From positions 347,137,636 through 347,201,635 of the forward strand of contig CM041776.1 in the NCBI GenBank assembly GCA_023374045.1: a DNA stretch of 64,000 nt. Direction: 5' to 3'. The DNA comes from Limonium bicolor (taxonomy: Eukaryota > Streptophyta > Magnoliopsida > Caryophyllales > Plumbaginaceae). A program made the position numbers and the translations under genes. Position 1 is the first letter of the stretch, and each line of letters opens with the position of its first letter. Under the pieces are notes generated by a model. That model was not told the origin of the DNA. It worked only from the letters and a program-made list of their open reading frames with translations, and ran no database searches. Of this stretch, positions 21,550 through 33,700 are shown piece after piece.

Positions 21550-22427
21550 GACTGCTTCGTCAATTCAGCTGGGGTAAGGGGTTGTCACCCCATCACAGCT
21601 TCAGTTGGACTAAGTTGTGTTGCACTGCTCTTGTGCAAGTTGTAGCATAATTGGGTTGTATCAAGGAGATAAAGCCAATTTCTCTGTGATGCAGACACGA
21701 AGTGTCGAAGGTAATCCTCCAACAAAGCATTGACGCGCTCTGTCTGCCCATCAGTTTACGGATGGTTTGCTGTTGAAAACTTCAATTTGAATCCCATAAT
21801 TGCAAAAAGTGTCGTCCAGAACTCCCCAGTAAAGCGAGCATCACGGCCGCTTATGATATCTCGAGGGAGACCAAAGTGCTTAACAACATTTGCATAAAAC
21901 AACTTTGCTGCAGTCTTCGCGGAACATGCTATCGGAGCAGCCATGAACACCACATACTTGGAGAATCGATCAACAACAACCAAGATTGAAGATTTGCCTT
22001 CAACACTTGAGAGTCCAGACACGAAGTCCAGGGAGATAGACTCCCATGGCCGTTCGGGGATGGGCAGCGGGTTGAGGAGCCCAGCCTTCTTCTTCCTCTC
22101 AACTTTGTCCTGCTGACAGACAAGACAAGTCTTGACGAAGTCCTGTACATCATGTACCATCTTTGGCCAATAATAGCTTCGCCGAATCAGGGCGGTTGTT
22201 CGAGCTGTGCCGGCATGTCCGGCCCATTTGGTGTCATGGAACTTCCGTATTAGCTCAATACGAATTCTACCTGCGGGGACAACCAAACGTCTTTGCTCAT
22301 CGAGCAATAAATCATCTTGTAAAGAGAAGCGTTTTGTCTCCCCGGTCCGAACCCTCTCATATACTTGTTGGTACGACGGGTCGGCCTTTGCTGCTTCTCT
22401 AATTCGACCTACTAGGTCCGTCTCCAC
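21550..22427 (-). pseudogene. X integrase zinc-binding and catalytic core
   Basis: The minus-strand frame from 22427 has the HHCC zinc finger (H-x-x-WAGH...CLVCQQDK), SISLDFVSGLS with the first catalytic Asp, and a DIISGRDARFTGEFW segment. In that segment the second catalytic Asp (normally ISD) is Gly, codon 21848-21846 reading GGC. A stop follows at ANHP, after which TDGQTERVN with the catalytic Glu continues in the same frame. Loss of the catalytic Asp alone would inactivate the enzyme. Confidence 0.88.
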
Positions 22428-22905
22428 TCAAGAAATTGCAGTTAACACTGCATGGCACCGGTGACTTAAGGCATCCGGCACAACGTTGTGCCGCCCAGGC
22501 TTGTGGAGCCATTCAAAGTCGAATTCACCAAGAAATTCTTGCCACCGAGCCTGTTTAGGGGATAACTTCTTTTGAGAAGTGAAATAGGTATTGGCCACAT
22601 TATCCGTGAACACCACAAACTTAGTCCCCAAAAGATAATGCCTCCAGATGGAGAGACAATCTATCACGGCCAACATTTCCTTCTCATGAGTGGAGTACCG
22701 CTCCTCGGCTCCCTTCAGCTTCCGACCCTCGAAAGCGCAGTGGTGTCCCTCTTGGATCAACACCCCACCGATCGCCCTACCCGACGCATCGGTATACACC
22801 TCAAATGGTTTGTCAAATTCCGGAATTTTAAGTATAGGTGTGGAAGAGATTGCTTGTTTAAGCCAATCAAAAGCTTCTTGTTGGTTGTGCGTCCACAACC
22901 AGCTC
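22428..22905 (-). pseudogene. X RNase H
   Basis: In the minus-strand frame 23147-22428, FEVYTDASGRAIGGVLIQ starts the domain. It continues through YSTHEKEMLAVIDCLSIWRHYL and FVVFTDNVANTYF, ending near HKPGRHNVVPDALSH. The catalytic Asp/Glu/Asp pattern is present. A stop at 22428 separates it from integrase, in the same frame. Confidence 0.9.
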
Positions 22906-23640
22906 ACCTCTTTCTTCAACAAGTCGGTGAGTGGGGCGATACGTCGGGAGTATCCCCTAATGAACTTCCGACAGTAGTTCGCGAGACCCAAAAATGATCT
23001 CAACTCCCTGACATCTCTAGGGGCTGGCCAATCCGTGATTGCTGAAATCTTTGTTGGATCCATAGCAATTTTGCCCTTTGAGATAATATGCCCAAGAAAG
23101 CTAATCTCTTGTTGTGCAAAGGAACACCTTTCCTTCTTTATGAACAACGTATGTTCACGGAGCCGATCGAGGACTAGCTACACATGTTGCAAGTGCCCAG
23201 ACAAGTTGTCGTTATATACTACAATATCATCAAGATACACGACAACAAAGATATCGATATAGCCATAAAGAACATCATTCATTAAGTTACAAAATGTAGC
23301 GGGAGCATTACAAAGCCAAAAGGGCATTACAAGAAACTCAAAAGACTCATAACGGGTTACACATGTTGTTTTCCCCTCATCACCCTCCGCTATTCTAACT
23401 TGCCAATACTCAGACCGCGGGTCCAACTTGGTAAAGTATGATGCCTTCGACAACTGTTCGAACAAGTCATCCTGTTGTGGAATTGGATACTTGTTCTTGA
23501 TAGTGACTTTGTTCAGTGCTCGATAGTCGATGCACAAGCGGAGAGACCCATCAGCTTTCCGTTGAAACAAGACTGGTGCTCCGAAAGGTGCCCTGGAGGG
23601 CCGGATCTTTCCCGATTCCAGAAGGTCTGCGAGCTAAGTC
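22906..23640 (-). pseudogene. X reverse transcriptase
   Basis: The minus strand runs from RPSRAPFGAPV (about 23620) through the frame 23570-23178 (ADGSLRLCIDYRALNKVTI, YLDDIVVY) and on through FLGHIISKGKIAMDP and RELRSFLGLANYCRKFIRGY to the RNase H junction. The catalytic YLDD is at 23238-23227. One stop near 23178 interrupts LQHV/LVLDRLREH. F-W-L-C replaces the usual F-G-L-x palm turn. Confidence 0.9.
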
Positions 23641-23719
23641 TGCAGCTCTTTAAGCTCCATTGGGGCCATTCGATACGGGACTTGAGCTGGTGGGACTGCG
23701 CCTGGGATTAACTCAATTT

Positions 23720-24621
23720 TATGATCAGCCGCTCGCCTTGGGGGAGACCCTTGGGTAATTCCGGAGGCATCAAGTCTACGTTCGCTTCAAGCGAAGCTCT
23801 CATCTCGGGTGGCACAGTCTCCTCGACTACCGGCTTCTCCGATCTAATCACAGCCACAATCGCAGTACACCTAGCACCACCATGGCCTGCGTCCGGTTGC
23901 GTTTTGACTTTAGCTGCATCGTACTCGGACCCCAGTCGCCCTTCTGCGTCATGCATGGCTTCAACAAAACACGGCTGCCTTTAATCATTGGGAAGTCAAC
24001 CATATCGATAATATCAAAATCAACGACCCCAGACCAGGCACCCACTACGATAGATAATTTACAAACGCCATGATACGGCATCTTGCCCTGGTTAGCTGCC
24101 TTGGCCAATAACTGGCTTAGGGTCGACAAAATACCTAGTACCTTACTGGTGCTAAGGCTCAAAAAGTTCTCTGTGGCGCCTGTGTCAATCATAGCCATAA
24201 CCGTATGACAATTATTAACCTTTACGGGTATGTAAAGTAATCTAGGATGAACATCAGAAGCAGGGATATCGAGGGCATATACCTGTGAAGGCGCCGAAAC
24301 GGAGGTCATCATCGCAGTAGAGGTCACTACGCGACCATCCTCTTCCTCGGGCTGAATGGTCATGGTATTAGCAGCTCCATCCTTTCTTTGCGGGCACACA
24401 TTTGCATAATGTGGTCCACCACAGTTATAACATGCCACAGCAGCACCACCCTTAGATGGTTTTGACTTAAAGTTGTTGGACTTTTGTTGCTGCTTCTTGG
24501 GATGGGACTCTTTTTGTGGTTTGCCTCCTGAGTTGCCTCGCTTTGACTTCTTACTCGGAGGATAGAGTTGGAGCCTTCTCTTAGAAAAATGAGTTGCTAA
24601 CCTTGTCTTGTGGGCTGTCAA
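23720..24621 (-). pseudogene. X zinc knuckle and aspartic protease
   Basis: The minus-strand frame 24621-23848 has a basic tail, then VACYNCGGPHYANVCPQRK, a CX2CX4HX4C nucleocapsid knuckle (about 24450-24395). The protease follows with VMAMIDTGATENFLS (D-T-G-A near 24195). A frame change near 23900-23960 leads to the linker toward RT. Frameshifts at both ends detach it from Gag and RT. Confidence 0.88.
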
Positions 24622-25432
24622 ACTTGTAATCAGCCAAGCTTTCTACCGCAATGATTGTCTGTTCAAGGGAGGAAACATCTTTCCTCTGAACTTCAGCCCG
24701 AGCCCATGGTTTCAACCCCTTGATGAAGTTGTACACCCGATCACCCTTGTGCATGTCGGGCAAATCAGACATAATGGAGTTGAACTCCCAAATGTATTCG
24801 CGAATGGTACCCGTCTACTTTAAATTACTCAAGCGATCACGAGCCCTATCATCAGCATCTTGGGGGAAAAACTGAGCCTTCAGCGCCCTTTTGAACTCCT
24901 CCCAACATCGGGTAGGGGTTTGGCCACATGCACGGTCGCGTTCTACCTTGCACTGCCACCATTTTTTGGCAAGGAAGGTAACCGCCGAGAAGACCTTTCG
25001 GTCATCGTCAGTGTTATACGCTTCAAAGTGTTCCTCCATGTCGAAGAGGAAATTTTCAAGATTTTCTGAATCACGAGTCCCGTTGTACGATGAAGGGTCC
25101 CGGAGTTTCAACTTTCTCTTTTTGGCTAGACCCAAACTCGGGGACACCGACTCTTGTAGGAGAGCCACTTTCGCACGGAGCTCACGGAGATCCGTGTCAT
25201 GAGGATCAGTTGAGTTGTGCTGCCCCTCCAAGTTCCCAACCGAGGGGCCAGCCCGAAGCTGGCGCACCTCATTGCATAGATAGTCCATCATTGTTTCTAG
25301 CCTCTCAAGGCTACGGAGCATATTATGTTCTGGACCAAACTCCGAGGCATCTTGGTCAGTGAGGCCGAGTACCCTTTCTATTGTGTTCAGCCAATTTGCA
25401 AGCACAGCTCGGGATGTAGTCCTAGCAGCCAT
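24590..25432 (-). pseudogene. X Gag (capsid part)
   Basis: Starts at the ATG at 25432 (MAARTTSRAVLANWLNTIER). It is open for 205 codons to a TAG at 24817-24815, then continues in the same frame (EYIWEFNSIMSDLPDMHKGD) to about 24590. A coiled-coil-like segment (RSLERLETMMDYLCNEVRQL) precedes the Gag capsid domain (FLFDMEEHFEAYNT, WWQCKVERDR, CWEEFKRALKAQFFP). A frameshift just after SPQDK separates it from the knuckle. Confidence 0.88.
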
Positions 25433-25560
25433 TTGGGAAACTTGGGTCTATTATGCCAAAATAACTTCTAGCCCGTACGAACTCTGGGTCACTTCAATGC
25501 CCTTGCAGCGTATCGATTAGTGCTCAATACTGTAAAGACAGGGACAACCGACATGTTATG

Positions 25561-25572
25561 GCTCTTATACCA
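25561..25572 (-). other. X primer-binding site (tRNA-iMet type)
   Basis: TGGTATAAGAGC on the minus strand, one change from the iMet PBS, 4 nt from the 5' LTR end (25577). Confidence 0.85.
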
Positions 25573-25576
25573 CTTT

Positions 25577-26276
25577 TGTCATAAGTATATTTCATAAATA
25601 AATTTTTTTGCTTGGAAGCCAGGTCCAGCGGTATACGCAGTACACATAGCCCACATATAGCAAACAAGCACACGCGGCAAGCATCAAGGGACATCTAGGC
25701 AACCAAACAAACAAGACTCATGATCGGCGTCAGGCCAAGGCCCGACCAGCCTAACCGAACCAACCCTTGTGCCACAAGCATGACTAAGGGTGGTCTTGAA
25801 CCGCCCCACTGTGACTTCCCATGTCCTCACACCCCTTTTCCCAAAGGCGTGGATGTGCGGGGCACACCACTGAACGAACACCTTCCCTAGTGGAGCAACC
25901 CCAGTGCCAAGCACCTTCAGTAGGGACGCACTAGCGTGGGCAACGTTGTGCACTCACCACCACTCGGACCATCTCGGCCATGCCGGACGCAAGTCCCAAC
26001 TTAGTGTGTCGCCCCTCGCACTCCCGCACTTGCCCATGTGCGGAACTAGTCATACGACAAGCGCACGCTGGCACAACTTAACATTAGGGACACCGGCAGG
26101 TGGGGCAAGGCCCCACAGCCGTTGGAGCCCACTACCTGAGCTAGAGATAGTGGGACATGTCTAAAGACATGTTCTAGGCACTTTCGTGACTAGCGGGTGC
26201 TCTCCAGGCACCCCGGGGGACTCACGACTAGTTCACCTAGCCACCGGTGAGGACTGCATGGGCCCAACACCGCCAA
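25577..26276 (-). repeat. X 5' LTR, left segment
   Basis: Starts TGTCATAAGTATATTTC and matches 12027-12725. It is broken at 26276 by element Z; the last five bases GCCAA are the Z TSD. Confidence 0.93.
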
Positions 26277-28682
26277 TGAAATACCCCAAACCTGATATGT
26301 GGTTTAAAATATTAAACTATGGTATGTAAAGGCTAAAAGTGCCTTAGGAACATCGGTGTAGAATTTAACCATAGTAAAATGCAATAAAGCATTAAGACAC
26401 AGTTTGAGCAAAAACATGCTCTAAGCTATGAGCGAACTTGGTTAGGACCCAAAGAGCCTACCAAGACTTAATAATATTCAATTATGATTTAATAAGGCTA
26501 AATAAGTCCTTAGGAAACCTTGGTGGACAGTTAAACCAAATAAAACACAAGAAAATACCTTAAAGTCAATATGAGCAAAAATGTGCTCTAACTTGGGATA
26601 AATTTGTATAAGACCTAATGGTCATACCTATACCTCATAAATATGTTAATGAACATATTAAATCAATTACCAAAAAAACCAAGCTTGAAAACAAGTTAAA
26701 ACACAAAAAGTGCTTTAAGGAGTCTTAAAGCACGTTTTTGAAAAATTGTCTTGTAAATGAGTTTTGAATGGCTAAATGTCCATCATTACTCTTAATCAAC
26801 ATGTTTATTATTAGTATCACATTTGGAAGTCTATATCAATGGGAAATCAAAAATTTCACTTCTATGTGCCTTGTTTTTGAATAGTAACTTTTATAAGCTA
26901 GTTTGTAACATATGTTGTTATAAGTAATTAAATTGGTCAACAAAGACTATTATACCCTTCTAATATGTAAGGGGGCACGGTTTTAGTGGTGTGAGTCACC
27001 ATACTTGGCCATCCAACTAAGAAAAGTAAAAGAAAATAAAGTAAAGTTACTATTTGCTTTATAACATAAATATCTTCAAACTTTGCCTCTCTCCTCACCT
27101 TTCTTCATTTCCTCTTGTTCCCACGTCATCTTCCTCCATTCTCCCAACCAAAACCGTTCATGGTGCAGCACCTCTCTTCTCCAACTTCATTGCCACCAAA
27201 TGTTCATTAATGCTCCAATCAAATTCTAAGACCATATTTGTCTTAGTTAGACCAAGCTCTTCACTTCTATCTTTTCAAATCTTCAAGAACTCCATTTTGG
27301 TGCCATGAAGAATCTCCATTGAAGGGGGAAAAGCTCATCTTCTTTCATATTGTCATTCTCCTTTGTTTCAAGGTAACAAAACCAAAGAAAATCTAAGTTT
27401 CCTCTCATTTTTGTATGTGTCCGAAAATTCACCTCACAATGGTGCTTTTTCTTGCTCTCTTCATAGCTTAATTAAAACTTCAAAGGACTAGGAGTCCTAT
27501 CTTGCTACTTAACCAAGCTCTCTTCCGAATTCCAAAGGTAATCATCAAATTTTGGTGTTTTAAGACACATATGTAAACCTAGGGTTTAACTATGAGTTGG
27601 AGTATTAAACTTAATGCTCATAACCCTTATATGTGTATTGATTAGAAGATTGACAAGTGATAAAAAGCCCTTGCCGATTTTCTATCAAGGAAGAACAAAG
27701 AAAAACAAGTGGGAAGTCTTGAAAGAAAAGAGGTAAATGTGTTAACCTAATGTGGTTTAAAAGCCTTAGAAGAAATGAGCTTGTGTTTTTATGGAAAATA
27801 CCTAAGGAGCCAATGGTGAATGACCTAGAGAAATGCTCTCAAGGAGTTTATTAAGGCATATGTATTGTTTGGGTGTATTTGCAGGTCAAAGGCATTACTT
27901 ATGTGGGAAATTCAGTGTTTAAGGTTTATGCAATTTAAGGGCCTAAGAGCCATGTTATTTAAGGGCCTAAGTGCCAAGCAATTTAAGCTTATGCACTATA
28001 TTGTGATGTAGTGCTAAATGTGTGAAGTTTGTGTATAAATGTGTTTGATGGATTTTAGGTGTTCTTGAATGAAATAAGGTAAAAACCTAAGTGTTTGGAT
28101 GTGAGTATATACAAGAGAAGCTGTGGCCAAATTTGGAAAATGTATAGAAGTTCTAAGTGATTTAAACAAGTTTTGGTGAACTAGGAAGTGTTAAAGGTGA
28201 ACAAGTGTTTTTCTAGTGAAGAAAACATGTATTAAGGTGATTTAGAGTGATGCAAGGATTTAGGTATTATCTTGGAAGTTCTAGGAATTCAATGTGTGTT
28301 TTTTGAGAGTGTATTCAAGTCTTGGAGAAGTTTGTTTAAGGTTTAGGAATGTTGATGTACAAGGAAGAAGTGATGTTTAGGTAAGATGTGAAAAGGAGAT
28401 TTAGTTTGTAAAAAGAAATTTGAGAGATGTTAAGTAGGTGTAGAGGAAACACCTTGGTAAAGTGGTCAATATTGGTGAAATACCACTTAGAAATCTTAAG
28501 GAGGAAACATTCCAAGTGCTAAGAATTTTGTAAGGAATTTGTGAATGATAAGATGGTTTTGGTGTGTGATTTAAAGAGTTTAGTACATGGCTAAAGGTGT
28601 GTTTGAGGTGTCAAATGATGTTAGAACACATTATGAGGCTTGAGGAAAAATTTGGAGAAAGTTTGACAATGTATGGAAGTTT

Positions 28683-28800
28683 CTGCAGCCGACCTACCCA
28701 GGGACCGACCCCATCTGGGTCGGTCGGGCTGAAACTGTGAAGTTGGATGTTCTCTGCAGCCGACCTACCCAGGGGGTGGGTCGGTCGTGGGTCGGTCGGA
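28683..28800. repeat. G/C-rich palindromic module in Z LTR (also near 38017-38132 and 47381-47500)
   Basis: CTGCAGCCGACCTACCCAGG occurs twice within 75 bp, each followed by GGGTCGGTCG words that are the inverted complement of CCGACC. It stands out sharply from the A/T-rich surroundings and is kept in all three LTR copies. Confidence 0.8.
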
Positions 28801-30527
28801 CCTTAAAAAAAAATAAAAATTAATTTTAAAGATGTTAAGTGGTATTAGTGGTATGCCATTAAGAGAGTATTGATGGTTAGAAAGATATATATATATGGAT
28901 TTGAGAGATAAGTTAAGTAAGATGATTTAAATGTTAAGGTTATAAAATGATATGATGAGGGGATTGTTAGTAATGATGTTATAGATTTTAAGGACATGTT
29001 AGTGAGTTATATGACAATTTAGTGGAGGAAAATTGTATTAAAATGTAAAAGTAAAACAGTTAAAAGTGAAGTTATATAACTAAATTAACGGGATAAGTTA
29101 TAAGCATTAGACTTTAAACAATCATGTTACCCCGATGTTAATAAAAGTACATGTAATGTTATCAGTTGTTCGAGAATTGCTCGAGGAACATAAGTGGACG
29201 TGGTAAGGTGGACTCCGGTGACAGGTTGGTTTTCTTGCAACCTGTGTCCTACCGGATTACACCGGCTTGTATGCCATGTGTTTTTCTGTATGTTGCCACG
29301 TTGTAAGATAAACATGTAATGAGTTTACAGTAATTCATATATGTGGCGTGTTCAACTCCGATACCATTTAACCTCGGCAGTGTTAACCTTAGTTAACTGA
29401 GTCTAGGATCACATGAGAGTTCGGTATTCGGATTAAACGACCCGAACCATGGGGCGTTCTAACCATGGCTATGCGTGAGTTGATTATGTGAGTTGTGTAA
29501 GTGAATGTAGGGATCTCCCTTGTATGTTAACCCAGTTCTAATACTGTATTGTGTGCTGATGTGATAGGTTCCACACGGAGTCTTTAACTGTGAATATTTA
29601 TATTAGGGGGGTGAGGAATCCGGTTGTTCCGGTCGCGCGTTGTTTGGGAGTTGTTGTATACAGTTTCTTCAGCTTCCTCTCTGTTGATTGTCTTCTCATT
29701 GGTCTTTGATCACCCCTGAGCTTAACCAAGGCTCTTGACTCACGTCTGTTGGGGATTATGTATGTTGTGTTCGGGTCACTAAACCCGATCCATCTTTATG
29801 TTAAGTTATTCGTTCGCCTAACAGAACGGTACGAGTTATGTAAACGAGTAGCATGAGTTTGACAGCATCCTCTAGGCTCCTAGTGAACTAACTATGTTTG
29901 GGTCGGTTCCTAAGAGAACCATTCCCGTTATGTTATGTATTTTGTTGTGATGCAATATCTATTGCGGTTTATGTTGTGCACGTGGAAACGTGCAAAGTGT
30001 TGTTAGGTGTTGTATGTAGTGTATGTTATATGTTGTATAATGTGGAGTGTGTGGATCATGGATATGATTCCCAGTTTGTGATAAGAGGCGTTTAAGGATA
30101 ACCCGATTTAAGGGTAAGTGACGTCTATTAAGGAAGTAGCTCCATTAGAGGAGGAACACTCTAGGGATAATGAATACCATGAGTGACTTATTAAGTAAGG
30201 ATATATTATCCGTTTGTTGAGCCCGTTGAGGCGAAATGATTATGTGTTGTGTGTTTACAGTTTCATGTACGATTTAAAAATAATCAACCGCATGCTAAGA
30301 CGACAATTAGTTGTGCGTGGCCCGGTAGCATGTGGGCTGCGGGATTACCATACCAGCAAAGGTGCTGAGCCCCTTGGGGGCCCCCCTTTCTCTTCTTTTC
30401 CTATTTCAGGTACAAGGAGCTGGAAGCCGTTCGAGAGTAGGACGGGGTAGTCATTGTACATGGGTAATCGTTTATGTTGTATATATACAGTAGGTGTAGT
30501 AAGACCGAAATTGTTATCGGCACTAGT

Positions 30528-30535
30528 TATAAATA
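30528..30535 (+). promoter_or_regulatory. Putative TATA box in Z LTR (also 39873-39880 and 49256-49263)
   Basis: TATAAATA about 230 bp before the LTR end in all three copies, on the element's coding strand. If used, U3 would span about 4.25 kb. Confidence 0.45.
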
Positions 30536-30761
30536 CTCGGTATAGTTGGAAGGTGTATGTTGTTGTTGTGTAATGGAAAGGGATAGTAAGTGTAGTCGCT
30601 CGGGAATTTAGCCATCAGACCGGTACAATGTGTATGTATTAGCCTTGTTAGCCACGTGGGTGGCTAACGGCGTGTAACACCAACGAGATAAGTAATGTGA
30701 TGAGGTTGTTTTCCGCTGCAGTTTATTGTAGTGTTATTGTTGGATGGGGTGTTACAAAAAG

Positions 30762-30773
30762 TGGTATCAGAGC
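30762..30773 (+). other. Z primer-binding site 1 (tRNA-iMet) with overlapping hairpin
   Basis: TGGTATCAGAGC, 5 nt after LTR-A. The PBS 3' part TCAGAGCGA (30767-30775) is the exact reverse complement of TCGCTCTGA at 30780-30788, giving a 9-bp stem with a 4-nt loop. Confidence 0.92.
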
Positions 30774-33700
30774 GAAGTATCGCTCTGATGACTGAATTAC
30801 CGAGCTTAGGAAGTACCGAGTTAGGATTTAAGTACTTTGGGTTAAGGGTTGAGTGATAGCGTGAGAGATACGCTAGTTAGGAACTACCAGTGACTACTGG
30901 AAAACCTACAATATCCATCCCACCCTCCACAATCCCTGTTTGATAACTTGGGAAGAACGCCAGAGAGATGGAAGTCCTCTCTTACTCGGGAATACCCGAT
31001 CTGGCTGTTATTAAGTACCTCTAAAGGTACGGAGAACCTGTCACACGGTAGATCCCGAAAACTGGAATCCCGGAGACGGTCTCCATCTGAACAATGTTAA
31101 CCGCATTTAATAGCGAAGAATGAAGAATCTTGTGTATAGAAGAATAGAATTTCCAGCAACCTGGGTCGACATGCCGAGCAGTCGAGGATAACCAGCTTGC
31201 AACGCACCAACCGTGCAACAGGCAAGAATGGATTAATAAAACCCGAGACGAGTGTCTACGGAACCACAGTTGATAAATAATACACCAACGGTATACCAAC
31301 CGACAAGGGAACTACGACGTTGCCCAAATACGTGGAACGGGCTACAAAGTGAATACAATACTAAGAAAGAGGGGTCTCCCAGAATGGGAAACACCCTAGT
31401 TATGATTATATGAGGACAGTGAGAAGTCACCTAGAAGAGTTATTATCAAGGCAGTAAGATCAGTGAGGGCCAACAAGGCCACTGATGACAGTATGGGTAA
31501 AAACAATACCACAACTGGTATGTGTTAAACCGATAGCCAGTTAGCATGGCGCACTTGCCATAGCAAGTGCTGCTATAACAGGGCTGTTCGGGAAAGTTAT
31601 AACCACTACAAAGTATTTGTAAAGTACCATAAAGTTAAATGTGATCGTCATAACAGTGGAAGGGCCTGTTAGCCTAACCCCTGTAATTGGAAGTACACCA
31701 GTCAGCAAGAAGCTAGACTTGGTTAAGGTAAGAAGATGTTGTGAAACCATGAAAATTCTTCTTTCAACCCAGATTTATTCAAACCCTTTTCTTTTCAAAA
31801 CCAAATTTTCTTTCAAACCAACACTTCTTTCCAACCTTCTTTTAAACCAAACCAGTAAAACAAGGGCAGATGATAAGATACAACAGTGGATAAACTTTCC
31901 TTCGATTAAGTTCGGGAAGCACGGGACATATTGTCAGGGGACAATATAAGGGAGTTGACAACAGAATACTTCACCTAGGCGTGTGACGGACACTACGAGT
32001 GTACCAACTGAATTGTGGGACGACCGCACTCCGATAGGAGCTTGTGGGCCTGACAGACCTACTTATGGGTTAGTTGGGTAGTAGTAATGTATCAGTATGG
32101 TACCCCACATATGTATACGAGTGGAGTCCGAAACACGGGAAGTAGTCGACTCCGTCTACGGTCAGCAGTATAAATCAAACAAGAGCTAGAGATTACAAGG
32201 AATGGTTGAAGTTAAGGAACTCAGTTAAGTTAACGAGACTAAAAGGATTAGTGAATGCCTCTCAAGGAAATGTTTAAGAGTTAGGAAGTGCGAAGGGCAC
32301 AAACTGTTATGTAAAGACATCACATATGTCTTAAGGATCCTTAGGGATAAACATGTTAGCTGGAACGGTGACCTAGCCTGTACATGGCAAGTAGATGACT
32401 AATGTGGACACATTAATGTGCAATGAACGGGATGAAATTCCCAGAATGAGTACCTACACTACCAGAAGTGTTGATCTTCACAGAAGAGGATAATAAGTCA
32501 GTTAAGAACGCAAACGGCGTGGCTAACTGTATATACCAATAAGTGTGAACTAGACGTAAAGGCATAACTTAGCAACACCCAGGAGCGATCCTTGAAGGGT
32601 GTTTGCATCAACGATAATTGAACAAATAACGTGATAGAAACACGAGGGTTGAAACTAACACCCAGTTTAGACATAAGTTGTCAGGAGACGGACTGACAAA
32701 CCTGAGGGGCATCCCATGAAAGGAAACGTGATGTAACGACCTTGTCATGGAGCTCAATATAATATCCAAACCATGTAATGTTGTACAGAGAAGTACATAG
32801 TGTGGACAGCCTACAATGAGCCCAGCTCAAGGCAAACAAGGCTCGTAAGCCATAAGCAAGATATGTTATATAAATTCAATTGATTGTAGAAGTTTATGTT
32901 GTATAAGTGAATAGAGTGGTAAACGAACCACTGCATTAAGAGTGGGGATACCTCTCGATATTGTGAGACCGGGAGCGGTAGTTATGTGTATCAAGCCCAA
33001 GAAATATGTTAAGGATTGACCATATTGTTATTGAAAGAGAGCAGTTAGCTTAGTAACATGTGTGTATAAAGTGAAAACCGAGCTGAGTAATGCCGGCTTA
33101 TGACTCGAATGATCGATGCTCAAGGAGCATTCAGTAGCCATCCAAATGAGTGATGAACCATAATACGAATGATGTAAGTATATGTGTGGAAGTTAATGTG
33201 ACAATAAATACCATGTAAGTTAGTGTTATACAATAAGCACGGTGCGCAGTAAGCGACCGTTGTATAAGTGTTGTTGAATAATGATGTGGCAGATAAGACC
33301 AGTTATGAGTTAAACTCAATGGACATGCAAGCAAGTGATGATACACAGACTGGGCAATAAGCCAATGGTCGGTACTATGTGATAAGGAAACTCAGTGTGA
33401 ATTCCATGGCGAATCGCATAAGGGATTTACTGTCAAGCGTTTACGCCTCTGCACTCTGTATGACTGAGTGTTTTGGTATTGCACTTGCGCAGTAATGATC
33501 GAGTGGGATAGCTAGGAATTGGAAACATGTTAATTATGGAGGAATAATGTTATAATGGCCGATGCATAGGAAATGCAAGGCCCACCTATAGAAAGTACTT
33601 GTACAAGACCAAATGTGGAGGCATGATTAACAGTAAGTGACTACAGTAGCACTAACTGTCAAATATCGGTATGGAATATACCCCAAATGTTGGGAAATAG

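Larger units (their letters stand above)
26277..30756 (+). repeat. Z LTR-A (4480 bp)
   Basis: TGAAATACCCC...GGGGTGTTACA. Mostly A/T-rich, with a pyrimidine-rich, 5'UTR-like stretch (27070-27370), short repeats of the word AAGGGCCTAAG (about 27938-27975), and a G/C-rich palindromic module (28683-28800). No credible coding frame. It differs from B and C by many small indels. Confidence 0.93.
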
